A stretch of DNA of 64,000 bases from Panicum virgatum (taxonomy: Eukaryota > Streptophyta > Magnoliopsida > Poales > Poaceae): NCBI RefSeq assembly GCF_016808335.1, contig NC_053149.1, positions 57,031,922-57,095,921 on the forward strand, in the 5' to 3' direction. Position numbers and translations under genes: made by a program. The notes under the pieces were generated by a model. It had not been told where the DNA came from. It saw nothing but the letters and a program-made list of their open reading frames with translations, and made no database searches. Positions 1-11,900 of this stretch are shown here, in pieces. Every line of letters starts with the position of its first letter. Within the stretch, counting starts at the first letter, position 1.

Positions 1-1001
1 AGCGCCGCTTTTCCTCACTGCTTCCCCCCTCTCCACTCTCGCTTTCTTTTAATCCTCCTCCTCCCTGCCACGGCAGCACCAACTTGTGGAAGGCAGAGAG
101 CGCCCCCTGGTAATCTCGCCTGACCTGAGACTGACATGGCAAATTGGCAAGGGGGTTGGATATGCTACCCGAGTTGACCTGCATCGGCCTCGCCGGTCGC
201 GTCGTCAAAGGCTCAAAGCGCCGGATCGTTAGCGACAGCGAGGCCGGCCTCTCTCCACCCAGCGGTTATTTCCGGCCAAACCAGGGCCCCCCTTTTTTCC
301 TCCCTCAGCAACGGCCCCCAACCCAACCGGGCGTGCTTCTTCCGCGCACCAGTCTCGTCGCTGAGAAAGCGAGCACAGTGTCACGGTGACAGTGGATGCG
401 AGGCGACTGCTGCTACCGCCCGCCCGTCCGTTCCTGGCTTCCTCCGTGCCGTGCGCACCGCCGCCCCACTCACTGCCCCCGTGCGCCGCGCTTGCTATGC
501 TGCGACTGCGAGCCTGCAAAGCGAGAGCAAAGCGCAAGGCTGTGAGGTGACGGAGTTTATTGGGCCAGACGGAGGGGACGGGGATGGCCACGATCCCACT
601 CCCACGAGGATGGGTGTGCGGCTGCGGCCCCGACCGAAAGACGCAGGTGGAAAGCGGCGCGGACGGAGGCGACGATCGGCCCCCCGGCCACGGGTAGCCG
701 ATGGGGTCCGGGGAGGAGATCCCAATCTGACTCACGAGCGCAGGGCCATGGGGTTGGCAGCGCTTCGTCGCCACGGAACGTGACGCGGCGCCGGTCGAGG
801 CGGCCCGTCCGACGCGGCAGCGCCGACGACTACGAGCGGCTGAGATACACCGCCTAGGAGCACAAGATTCGCCCTATCCGTTCTCGTCGGCCTTTCGGCA
901 CTTTTTGGTCGCAGTATTTTTGGATCAGCGATCCAAAGGTGTACTCCGGAATCCGGAGCGGATGACGATAAAATTGGAGTCTCCATGGGAAAAAGGAAGA
1001 T

Positions 1002-1822
1002 GCAAGAACAGCCTATCAGGTTATCTGGTACGAGTAGTGGCCAAATTGGCGCTTAAATAAGAGTGGCCGAATCGAGGAGATCATAAGTGGGGAAGAACGA
1101 AAAGGGGGAGATCATAAGAGGGGGACGAACGAAAAGGGAGCCGATGAGGAGATTGCCGGTAAAGGAAGGCACGCGAAACACGAAATAGAAAATGGTAGAA
1201 AAATGGGCCAAGAGGGTGATAGATAAAGTTATTCCATGCATTTTATTTGAATCTGGGGTAATGGTTAATAACAATAACACACTCTGAATTTAGCATCATG
1301 GTATCATTAGTACCAAACCGTGATTCCGTGAATAGAAAAAGGAGTGATCTTAACTTGTAGAACTCTGTTACTGCTCCTCTCTTTTTAAATAACAATGCAG
1401 TGCTCCTGCAACTCTTCAAAAAAAAAAAAAGGAGTGATCTTGATGCACCTACAAATATACAATGAAAGCTCGTAAGTGAAATGATGGAATCCTCTCATCT
1501 CATGGTAACAAGGGGATCTATCTTGCTCCGGCTTAACTATACACAATCTAGCGTGGTTACGAGCACACCTATTATCGAGGAGTTGTCACCAGTCCTTAAT
1601 TTCGAGTAGCATGCTCAATTACATTCCATACCCCATCTCGCATTGACACATTGATGCATGGTTATCACTACTGCTAAATGGTAATATGAAGTAACTCATG
1701 TTTGATGTGGTCTGAGGAGCCAACGAGTGGAGTAGGAACAGGCAAGGACAGATTATCAGGTAATATGGTACGAGTAATGGCCAGATTGGTTCTTTAAATA
1801 ATAGTGGTCGAATCCGCGAGGA
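1002..1822. repeat. Pair of about 80-bp direct repeats 740 bp apart
   Basis: The segment starting at 1002 (gcaagaacagcctatcagg) and the segment starting at 1742 (gcaaggacagattatcagg) stay alignable for about 80 bp. The shared stretch includes ggtacgagta, ttaaataa and a gtggycgaatc motif. The copies have diverged by point changes and small indels, so the duplication is old. Confidence 0.65.
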
Positions 1823-1874
1823 AATAAGAGACTAACCACTTCAATACATGCATTATCAGAAAACTGTTATTTGG

Positions 1875-1994
1875 CAATATTAACCATAGTGTATTCACAA
1901 GACAAATACACTGATAAACTGCACAGACTGGTATGTAACAATATTATTCGCAGTGTATTCACATGCATGATAAATACACTGATAAACTGCACAG
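1875..1994. repeat. Tandem duplication, period 64 bp
   Basis: Two adjacent units start at 1875 and 1939 (caatatt...). Each contains agtgtattcaca followed by aaatacactgataaactg and cacag. The second unit has a four-base insertion. The repeat lies just beyond the Rab7 stop codon, where its 3' UTR would be. Confidence 0.7.
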
Positions 1995-2151
1995 CAAGTA
2001 ATGTGACAATTCGAGAACAGATGCATGAATTCTTGATTTCATACATAAGGGGTGATCGATTAAGGTCACAAATGAAATACAGAACCATGACATTATACAG
2101 GAGCTAAGGACTGGATATTGAATAATTGATGTGGCCTCCGAAGACCATCAA

Positions 2152-5100
2152 CTAACAGCAGCCTGATGACCTTTGGGTCCGATTGCCACCCACCACATCG
2201 ACAGTGTCAGGCACGTACCTTCACGACAACAGTTTTAAGGTCACCACACCGACAGATTGCAAATAAACAAGATTGTGCGCATATGGAATGAAAGATAAAC
2301 TCAAGCTTTTGGTAAAACTGCATCAAACAAAACAAACCAATAACTGACTGAAGTTCAAATCATGCAAACAACGACAAACATAAATAAATACATTAAAACA
2401 CAATTAAGATAAGTATTCAGGGACAGAAACACTTAATACTTCAATCATTGCACAGATTTGACAGATTAATGGCCAACAGCATAAAGCTTGGTACCATTAT
2501 ATCATTATCCTGATACTTAATGTTTTTTTTCTGGAAGCATAACCATTACACCAATAGCAGAAATGACAGATTACCAATAGCAGAAATTTTGGTACCATCA
2601 TACCATTATCTTGATACTTAATGTTTAGCTATTGTAAAAACCCTAACAGCTATATATTTTCAACAAGATACTGAGAGAGCAAAAGAATCTGCTTACAATT
2701 CTTCTTCAGGTTCATTCTTTAGGGCATTTTTTACCATGCATTGAAAAGCATCTTCCACATTAGTTCCTTCTTTTGCAGATGTCTCAAAGTAAGGTATGTT
2801 GCCTTTTGAGGCACACCAAGCCTTTGCCTTTTTCTCAGAGACCTAAGATGCCAAGAGGTAAGTTCGTTAAAAGTTCACCACTTAGAAAATATATAGAGAC
2901 AAAACAAAATATAATAATTACCACACGGCTGTTGCCACCATCAATATCAACTTTGTTTCCAAGCAGAACAAAAGGGAAGTTATCGGGATCAGATGGGCTA
3001 GCCTGAAAAGTGGGATTTGGAGGTGAGATTATCTTGGGGCACTGGTCACTGCAGGGTTTAAAGATTACAGGAAATTAAGAATCATCACCTGAATTAGAAA
3101 TTCTTCACGCCAGTTGTTCAGATTATCAAATGACTTCATAGAGTTAACATCATAAACTAGAACACAACAATCAGCTCCACGATAGAATGCAACACCAAGA
3201 CTCTGAAACCTTTCCTGTCCAGCAGTATCCCATATCTGCAGATATAGGATGCAGAATATCATAATCCATAAAGCAGAAAAAATTCAGTCAGAGGTAAGCA
3301 TGACCATGAGATGTACAAATGCAAAAGAGAATTTCGAACGAGTTGGGGCAGGTAAAAGAAGGATTCTAGCAAAATAATCAAGCCAAGTCCAGATATCCCT
3401 ATATCCCTAGGCCTCTAGGCTCTATGCACATGTGGTTGCATATACAGGAAACAAATGTATTCAGATATTTTACACAAGTGAAACCAAAGGATTTACAATT
3501 CATCCCAAAAAAAAGGATACAAAACTGACACAAAATAAAGCCAATGTTTATTTTGCATGTTCCCAGTTATAACAATTAGCAAATCCGAACCATTTTAACA
3601 GAAATCAGTAGGTAATATGTCATAGAAAAGGTTTCCAGGTTCAGATGCTATGGGAACACTGGTGAACCAATCCGGTCTTCCTAAGCAGGTCACAGACAAA
3701 GATTGACTCACTCTAGTTGTAACACCATTGATCTATATATATGATTAACCTCAAAGATCCAAACTAATCTAATTCGTCAGGGAAGCCTTCACTGTATGCA
3801 AGAACAAAGACCCACCGCCCGTTACACCTTACAGATACCTTGTAACCACATTGTTCATATTGAGTCCACGGATATCAGGGCCAGTGGTAGTTCTTTTTAA
3901 TACAGCTAAAAACAGCAAGGACATTCTGAGCTACGTTACAGCTTCAACTTGTTTCGGAGTTCTTCCATTAAGTTAAAAATTGTTGCCAGTTACTGTGCAT
4001 CCAAAATAACAGCAATTCAACTTCCCATGATCATGCAATGACTGCAGTTCAATACACCTTTCTTTTCTTGAACACGTGGGGGAGCTACATGTCATTTCAT
4101 TAAAGAAAAGTTAAATAATACAACCCCAACAGCACCCTCAAGCAATGTTCGGGAAGGCGGAATTAGGCGGCCGCCTAGGCGCGCCTAATCGCTAGGCGAC
4201 GGGTTCCCGCCTGGCCTATGGGGGTAAGCGGACCCCTAGGTGGGGCGGGAGCCTAGGCGGAGGCAGGCGGCGCCTCGGCGGCGCTTCGGCAGCGCCCAAG
4301 AGGCATAGGCGGCGCTGAAGCGGGCTGCGCCGGCGATTTGGCTTCTTTCCCGCGGAAGCGCGCGCGCGCAGTTGGCGTCGGGCGCGGGAAAAGGAGGCCG
4401 CGCGCGGGAAAGATTGGAGGGAGAGGGAGCAAAAGGACGCACGGGTACGACTCGTAGTCGCAGCTCCTCGCCGCCTCCCTGGTCCCTGCCTCGCAGTCGC
4501 AGTTGCCGGCCGCAGCTCCTCCCCGCCGGCTGCAGCTCCTCCCCGCCGGGCGCTCCCCTCCCCGCCGGGCGCTGTCCTCCCCGCCGGTGTCTGCTCCCGC
4601 CGGCCGCTCCCGCCGGCCGCCGGCCAGTCCACTCCGGCCAGGCCAAAGGTCAGTCCTCCCCTCCCCTGCCTCTCTCTCCCTGCTCGTCTCCTCTGCTCCC
4701 TGCCTCCCTCCCTTTGCTCGTCTCCTCTGCTCCTTGCCTCCCTCCCTCTACTCCTCTGCTCCTCTCCTCTATTTAACGATTGGATCTGAGACCCTCCCTC
4801 TGCTCCTCTCCTTTGATCCCTCTCTGCTCCTCTCCTTTGATCCCTCTCTGCTCCTATCCTCTGTTCAAAGGCTAGATCTGACATATGAACGAATGAACTT
4901 GGTCCTCTCCTCTGTTCCTGGGTATATACACATGAATGCATCATAGATTAATTTACAGTCTTGTTCATGAATCCCTATATTCTAGGCTTGTAGATGTCAC
5001 TTGTTACTTGCTCATGCGGTCATTCAACCCTGAAATTATATTCTTGGCTTGTATACTAGTAGGATGTCGACACCAGAGGAGGCTGCAGCTGCAACTGAAA

Positions 5101-6565
5101 CTGAGGGAGCCAATGTCTTGAGAAGGAATTCAGATGATGTGGGATGGGAATATGGGGTTCTTGTTGATGCTAACAACAAGGACAATTTGACTCCAAAGAA
5201 GAAGAGTTTCAAGAAGATGAGGATGATGATGTGGAACCCTATTGAAGAAGATATGGCACTGGGGCTTTATCATTTCATGTTTTCTGAATTATGATGCATT
5301 CATGTGAACTATGTGTCTTAAACTTATGACCTGTTGTGTGACTGTTTTTCTAATGTACTGATGTCCAACTTGTGTGGTAAAATTTGTACTGCTGTCCATC
5401 TTGTTTATTCCTTGCTGCTGATATGGTCTCATGGATGGGAGATGGCTGAGATAATTTAGATAAGTATCTTCCTTGCTTGCTAGTATGTTTTTCAGTTTTT
5501 CTATCCCTTGTATTACTGATATCTAACTGCAGAACTGTTCATATGGTGCAGATTTTAGTTGCTATGGTTGCAGACCACTTGAATTGGTATGTAGGAACAT
5601 CACTTTTGCATCAACTAAGGTATGTCCTGGATCAGCTACTATGATTATTCAGCTAATACTGTTATTCAGCTACTATGTTTATATAATTTGCATATTTGGC
5701 AAAACGCCTAGAAAAACGCCTTGAAACGCCTAGGCTCGCTTAGGCTCGCCTAAGCTCTAGGCTGTGGGTCACCGCCTAGAAACCGCCTAGTGCTTTTTTT
5801 AACACTGCCCTCAAGACTAACATGCAGTTTAAATTACCCACTATATAGTGTCTAATTATGCCTTGATGACAAAATTCTTCAATGAATTTTAACAGAAACA
5901 GTTCAGAAAACAATCTAACAATGCCCACGAATCCTATGATGCTGTAACTTAAAGTGAATTACAAGATACCTAGAACAAAATGCAGCAAGAAAATTCACAG
6001 AAACAAATTTCATGTGCCTTACCATGAAACTGTTTTAAGAAATTTTGTACATAAAATGATTTGCTCTGAGCATCATTAAGCAAACAATAGGTTAGTGATT
6101 ATTTGTTCTCATGTGGACGCGTGCCTAATCTTAAGCTAAGGTCAAGTGGTCAACAGCTTACAGAACAAGTGTACTACCTGAAGAGTGAAGAGCCTGTCCT
6201 CGAACTGGACCTCCTTGGTGAGGAAATCGGCGCCGATCGTAGCCTTGTACTGATTGCTGAACTTCTTGTTCACATATCTGAATTGTATCGAAGCTAAGGA
6301 AACACTAAACAAGTTCTAATACGAAACTGAAGTCGCATCTTCATGTCATGGGGAAGCAAGTAAATCGAAGGAATTAACCCTCCGCAAATCGAATTGCAGG
6401 ATACTGGTTCATCAGCGAAGTCTTCCCGACCCTGGATCGCAGAAAAAAAGTGAGCAAAGTGAAACCGTCGGAGAGTTTCAGATTAAAAAGGAGAAAGATC
6501 CGAGGCACCTACCCGCTGTCGCCGAGGATGATGACCTTGAGGAGCGTGCGCCGTCGCGAGGCCAT
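2152..6565 (-). CDS. RAB7: Rab7/RABG3-type small GTPase, seven exons, 206 aa, intact
   Basis: Rab7-class GTPase, known in plants to act in late-endosome and vacuole trafficking. Exons in coding order: 6565-6513, 6431-6405, 6277-6178, 3235-3089, 3002-2922, 2842-2697 and 2218-2152. All junctions are GT-AG and in phase, giving 621 nt. The GTPase boxes are all visible: GDSGVGKT (15-22), effector Thr40, WDTAGQE (62-68, catalytic Gln67), NKVD (125-128) and SAK (158-160). The C-terminus is Cys-Cys (205-206), a geranylgeranylation signal. The 206-aa length is normal for the family. Intron 3 is about 2.9 kb and carries a hAT insertion (4143-5807). The start was chosen because it gives the typical short basic N-terminus before the P-loop. 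The paralogue number within RABG3 cannot be decided. Confidence 0.95.
2487..2622. repeat. 100-bp-spaced direct repeat in Rab7 intron 6
   Basis: Two similar stretches of about 33 bp, ggtaccattatatcattatc and ggtaccatcataccattatc each followed by ytgatacttaatgtt, lie about 100 bp apart. A second short repeat, caatagcagaaat, lies between them. This looks like a small local duplication in non-coding DNA. Confidence 0.6.
4143..5807. mobile_element. hAT-type DNA transposon derivative inserted in Rab7 intron 3
   Basis: The 1665-bp element is flanked by an exact 8-bp duplication, CCCTCAAG (4135-4142 and 5808-5815), the size made by hAT transposases. The ends are short imperfect inverted repeats: CAATGTT on the left, and CAGTGTT read inwards on the right. 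Both subterminal regions carry many copies of CCTAGGCG-like motifs (about 4160-4270 and 5704-5795). Such subterminal arrays in hAT elements are usually transposase-binding sites. A transposase-like remnant lies at 5063-5294. There is no room for a full transposase, so the copy is non-autonomous. Confidence 0.8.
5063..5294 (+). pseudogene. Remnant of hAT transposase N-terminus and acidic tail
   Basis: A short frame starts [12 protein letters not shown] and includes [18 protein letters not shown]. In plant hAT transposases this kind of stretch comes just before a BED-type zinc finger. The finger and the rest of the enzyme are missing. One frame over, the sequence continues as an acidic [15 protein letters not shown] segment that resembles a transposase C-terminal tail. 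I infer an internal deletion that joined the two ends. It is not expected to give an active protein. Confidence 0.55.
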
Positions 6566-8172
6566 CGGGATCTACCAAGGGCTCGTGCTCCACGCGCTTG
6601 GGGGACAGAGAGAGAAGATGCTAGAGAGAGAGAACCCTAAGCAGTGTTTGCTACCTTGCCGTCGCGACTCGCGAGCCGCGGCGAAGGGGAAAGAGAAGAG
6701 GCGTTTTGGTTTGGCCACAAACGAGACCACAGGGATGGGCCCGCGGGATCTCATCCGGGTTTGACCAGGAACATCCCGGAAACGGTTCGAGCCTGATGAT
6801 TGGTGCGGGCGCAACCACCCAGCAGGCAGCAGCTGTAAAGGAGCGATGGGGAATCATCCAGATGAACAAGCAATCAAGAGCGGAGATTAGGGCATTTGAT
6901 GCAATATTCAGAACGATGATTAAGCTCATCTTGAAGCAACCAGCACCAGCAGATGCCATAGTATTGGGAAGCTCAGGGGCTGTTTGGATGAGCCTGGCAG
7001 GCAGCGATCCTAGCCCCAGGCGACCGAAATCGAATGCTTGGGCTCGCTGCCTGCACCAGGCAGCTTTACTGGGCCACCAAGCAAACAAGCCCTGTTGAAA
7101 GTATCCCATACTGAATTTGGACACCCTTACTGCAGACCTACTGAGCCATTCATGTCATCTTCTTGGCAAGAGACAATCATTCAGCAAGGGACATGCTTTT
7201 CATCAGGGCCTGGCTAGTTAGGGCGCGCCCGCTAGGAAGGAAACTAACAAACGGTTTCCGACAGCCTGAAAACTTTCCATTTTGGGAACCGTATCCGATC
7301 TCATTTCAGGTTCTGTGGTCGGCAGGCGTCTAACATTAAAAATTTACTGGCTCAACTAATCAGCGCGTATTGGTCCGAGCACTCGATCTCACACCGGGAG
7401 TGATTTTATTTTCTAAGTTTCTCTCTCCACGATTTTCTCTTTCTAGAAAGTTGCTAATAATAGTACATATGTATAAACTATGCATGATATTTTTTCAGTT
7501 ATAACTATTAGAAAATAATTTTTTAGCACAACTTTTACGATACTTATAATTTATATGCATAATTTTTTTCAACCAACTTTTATATAGGATACTTTTTTAA
7601 CACAATGTGTACAAATTTTACGTATAACTTTTTTCAGCCTCCTTACTAAATGATAATTTTGAACATAACTAAAATTTTCACACAATTTTGATGCATAAGT
7701 TCGTCATACAACTTGTGAAAAATATAATTTGTCGAGATAACTTTTCAACACAACTTGCTGGATAACTCTTTATATACAAATCCATCATACAAATTCTAAG
7801 GACAATGCTTGATATAATTTTTAGTAGATTTTTTTCTAAAGTCTTTGTCAAGAGAATTTCTCTAGAGAAATACATAGTAGAAAGTAAAAAGATAAAACCT
7901 GAAAAAAATGAATAATAAATAGTAGAAAGTAAAAAGTTAAAATCTGAAAAAGAAAATAATAATAAATGCTGCCATTACGAAACACAGGGAAGAAAATAGA
8001 AAAGAAAAGGAGAAAGGAAATCGATACCCGCCTCCCGCCTGGCTGTCACGTGGGTCGGTGGGTGGGCACTCGCTGGCTGTTCACGTGGGTGGGCACTCGC
8101 TGGCTGTTCCGTCGCGCGCCACAAAGCGTTATGGCGCGCGATTGTTGTTTCGGATTTGCGTTTTCATCACTG
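6566..8172. other. Upstream region of Rab7 and spacer
   Basis: The 5' UTR and promoter of Rab7 should occupy the first few hundred bases. A possible small MITE lies at 6976-7094. From about 7380 to 7970 the DNA is very AT-rich and made of degenerate repeats around cacaactttt and ataactttt. It ends in a tandem duplication of about 48 bp built on tagtagaaagtaaaaag (about 7874-7968). No coding frame is recognisable. Confidence 0.5.
6976..7094. mobile_element. Possible small MITE
   Basis: The left end, ggggctgtttgg, is mirrored by caaacaagccc on the right. Inside them lies a longer inverted match, with caggcagcgatcc on the left and ggctcgctgcctg on the right. I could not find a clear target duplication, so the borders are approximate. 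It could also be a chance hairpin. Confidence 0.4.
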
Positions 8173-8491
8173 GGCCTTGTTTGGTTACGCTAGGATTTCT
8201 AGCATGCATGGTTCCTGAAAAGATAATCTCACATGCATAGAGTACTCAATGAAATCTATTTGCAAAACCTTTTCCGGGGTGGATGTAACTTTTCGCGACG
8301 AATCTAATGACGGTAATTAGTCGATGATTGATTACATTGATGCTACAGTAACTATCTCTAATCACGCGGTCAAATACCTCATTAGATTCTTCAGGGTTCT
8401 GGAGTTGGTTTTGCAAACTGGCTTTGTTTGACACTGTAATTAACGGTCAAAATGTTACTATTTCTTAGAATACATGAAACCAAACAAGACC
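8173..8491. mobile_element. Tourist-like MITE, 319 bp
   Basis: The termini GGCCTTGTTTGGTT and, read inwards from the right, GGTCTTGTTTGGTT form an inverted repeat. They are flanked by a 3-bp CTG on both sides (8170-8172 and 8492-8494). The interior has ggtaattagtcgatgatt and the gatgctacagta and cacgcggtcaaa motifs I associate with a MITE family common in panicoid grasses. A 3-bp duplication fits PIF/Harbinger-type elements. Confidence 0.7.
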
Positions 8492-8978
8492 CTGGACATC
8501 TTCAAGCCAGCAAGATTTGGTACTTGGTATTTCACTTGCTGCTGCTGGGCGTGTTAGTCTCTCCGATCGACAAATTGCCGAAGATCGCATTCTTACCGGT
8601 ACTTTTGGCCTGCTGCTGAGATTTTGATCGGGAACATCATGTATGCGTTACTGTGGTGGTTACTTATCATCGTTTTAGGATTTTGACAAATGACAAGTGT
8701 AATGTATTTGTACCACTGACCAGCTCAACCTTTTGCATGAGCAACTCAAATCTTGGACCTTTTTATTCACTGGGCGAGTGGCGACACAGTGCGTACGATT
8801 TACAACTTAAACCTCCCACCCACACCCGCCCGAAAAAAAATCATGAATCAGAAACCTGAGAAAAAAGAGAACAAAAGAAAACGAGAAGCAAAATTCAATC
8901 CCACAGCGGCTGCATGTACACGAACAGTGAGTTCACCGTCCCTTCGTAAGCTGACGGGGCGCCAAGGAATGCTCGGTG

Positions 8979-11900
8979 TCACGTCTGGCCGCGTCTGCCG
9001 ATGGTGCGCCGGCTCATCCTCTCGGTGTCGCCGGCCGCGCGCCTGCCGGGCCACTGCTGGCCCTGGCCCTGCGCCGCCGGAGGCACCTCGCCCGTGTCGC
9101 CGCCGCTGCTGGCCGTGTACTCGCTGGACGGGTTCAGCCCGTACTCGCTGGTGGGGTCGCTGAACTCGCTGCTCGCGTACTCCGTGATGGTGCCGGCGCC
9201 GGTGCCGGTTGTGCTCCCGCCGGCGCCCGGCCCGAACGCCATCCGCCGCAGCCGGCCGATCTGGTCCGTCGTGTCGCCGCCCGACCGCTGCATCGCGCTC
9301 TGTCCCGGTCTCACGCCGGCGTTCAGGTCCTCCACCGACAGCTCGCCCTCCAGGTACCGGACGATCTGGTCACGTTCGAGAGTGGCGACGAGTTTTGTTA
9401 CGCTTGCTGCCACCGCTGCGTTCGGCAGGAGAGGATTTTGGCAGGGGAGATGGATGGTTTACCTGGCTCATCCGCGGGCGTGATCGCGCGGTCTGGCGCA
9501 CGGCGGCCGCGGCGCACGCGATCAGCCGCGCCATGTCGTACGCGTCGTAGTTGGTCTCCAGCCTCGGGTCGATCAGCTCGTCGTAGTTTTCCTCCTCCAC
9601 AGCTCTTGTCAGCAAGGGCCTAGCCTGTTGGACAGAAATGGAGATCATTCACCACTCGTTTAACTTGGAATCAATGTCATTTGTGATGCTAGTATCAACA
9701 ACTTACAACGAGCTACAGATAGTCAGCTCGCAGTTTAAATGAGGGATTGTTAACTAATTTGGGTAAGTTCTGGAGTAAGATTGACGAGGACACTGACATA
9801 AGCACTGAATGTTGTAACGACATGGAATGGAATGACAGCATTGGGTCTAACAAGGGTACTTACCCAGGAAATTAACGTCTCAGGCTGATAAGCTGAAGAT
9901 GTCATGATAGGTTTCCTCCCTGTGATCAGTTCCAGAAGCATCACGCCGAAGGAGAAGACGTCGGACCGGTCGCTCACTTTGCCTGTGGCAGCGTACTCTG
10001 GCGCCAAATATCTGAAGACAAAAAGGAAATGACAGCACAAATTCAGTCTACATCACCACATGCACCGGTTCCTGCACCAGCATTTTATGGCGTACGGGAG
10101 CAAATTGCTGGGTGCGGCAACGTCACAGAGCAAACATTTACCCGAAAGTTCCCATTACGCGCGTAGAAACAGCTGTCACCTCAGCTGCTTGGTATTTGGC
10201 CAACCCAAAATCTGCAACCTGTACAAAAGCAGTGCACGCCTCAGATAACAGGAGCGGATGAGCAGACTAAATGGGCTAATGGCATCCGGGTCTCACAATT
10301 TTACCTTCGGCTCGTAGTTGTAATCCAGAAGGATGTTCGCCGCCTTGATGTCACGATGGATAATCTTTGGATGACCTGAGAGCAAACCAAACCAAGAGGC
10401 CTTTTTTGTCAGCAACAGAAGCTTCAGAAACTCCGTTCAGAGAAACAGAGGGCAGGACCGCAGGAGCCATGAACTCACAATCCTCGTGCAGATAGGCGAG
10501 CCCCTTCGCCGAGCCGACGGCGATCTTCCACCGCCGCGGCCAGTCCAGCGTCGGCCTGCCACTCCCTGATACCAAGCTCCAATGTCAGGCTCAAATGCCA
10601 GCAATTGAGCAGCATCCGTGACGTACACCGAGCATGAAGCGTCGTCGTTCTTACCGTGGAGATGGAACTCCAGGGTCTTGTTGGGGACGTACTCGTAGAC
10701 GAGCAGCCGCTGCTCGCCATAGAGGCAGTAGCCGACGAGGGAGACGAGGTTCTTGTGGTGGACGCGGCTGATGATCTCCACCTCGGCGCGGAACTCGCGG
10801 TCGCCCTGCCCGCTCCCGGCGCGCAGCTTCTTGATGGCCACCTCCTGCCCGCCCAGCGTGCCGCGGTACACGTGCCCGAACCCGCCCTGCCCGAGCAGGT
10901 TCGCGTCCGAGAACCCGTCCGTGGCCGCCGCCAGGTCGTCGTACGCGAACGTGCCGCCGGTCATCGCCGGCGACGGGTTCAGCGGCGGCATCGGGGGCTC
11001 GGACGGCCCGCGGCTGCTCTGCCACGAGTGCATCAGCGGCGGCGTCGAGGACGACGGCGTCGTCGAGGGCGCGTGCGACATGTGCGGCGGCGTCGTCACC
11101 GGCCGCCGCGGGTCGTAGAACTCGGCTGGTGCCAGGAGCAAAACCATTCGGTCAGTCCAGCAGCGTGTAGCGACCAAAAAACGGGCACGAACGCGCACCA
11201 CTGCAACTGCGTGCGCACAGTTCGCGATCGAGGGGACACGAGGACGAAGTCGCGAACGCACCGGTGCGCCGCACGAGCGAGCGCGATGCCACGGCGCGCC
11301 CGATGGTGACCGTCACCCGCGACACGCGCAGTGATTAGGGGGCCGTGGAAATGGAATCACACGGTCACCCCGCGCTAATGCTGGGGCGGGACTTGCGCCC
11401 GGCGTCGCGACGCGGCATTGTCGCGGTCGAATCAACGTGCCCACGACGGAACATAGCGGCGTCGAACAGTACTCTACTCTCGCTGAACGCACGCGTACCA
11501 AGGGGACTAGGGAAGGAAGGGAAGGGGCGACCGCGTTGTGGGCGCGTATGTACCTGGGTACCCCTGCGACGGCGGCGGGCGGCGGCGGCGCTTCCTTCCT
11601 ACGAAGAAGTAGATGAGCCCGGCAGCGAGGCCGAGGAGGACCACCGCCCCGACGGCCACGCCTATGCCCACCGCAGTGCCGTTGACTGTCGACTTGGATG
11701 GGGACGAAGTCGGTGGCGTTCCTGGCGACGAGGGCGGCGGAGGTGGAGGCAGGGACAGATGCGACGGCGGAGGAGGCGCGGGTGACGCTGGGACGCCGGT
11801 AGGGGGTGGCGGAGAAGTGGGGACGTCACTAGGAGGAGGAGGAGGCCGGCGCACAGGCGGAGGAGGAGATGGTGTCGGAGCGGTCGCCGGTGGAGGAGGA

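Larger units (their letters stand above)
1..2151. other. Intergenic; GC-rich left kilobase, then AT-rich with direct repeats
   Basis: Bases 1 to about 1000 are GC-rich and look like a plant promoter, 5' UTR or first-exon area, but no frame shows a recognisable protein. The open frames there are what GC-rich DNA gives by chance. From about 1000 the DNA turns AT-rich. It contains an 80-bp direct repeat (about 1002-1083 and 1742-1822) and a shorter repeat at 1875-1994. The part next to 2151 should hold the 3' UTR of the minus-strand Rab7 gene. Confidence 0.5.

Noticed and set aside
229..986. Candidate proteins in the GC-rich left edge
   Set aside because: No conserved text, splice pattern or family. 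Composition alone explains the open frames.
4216..4944. Long open frames on both strands in the left part of the hAT element
   Set aside because: They are Arg/Pro/Ala-rich low-complexity readings of GC-rich DNA in several frames at once. No domain is visible.
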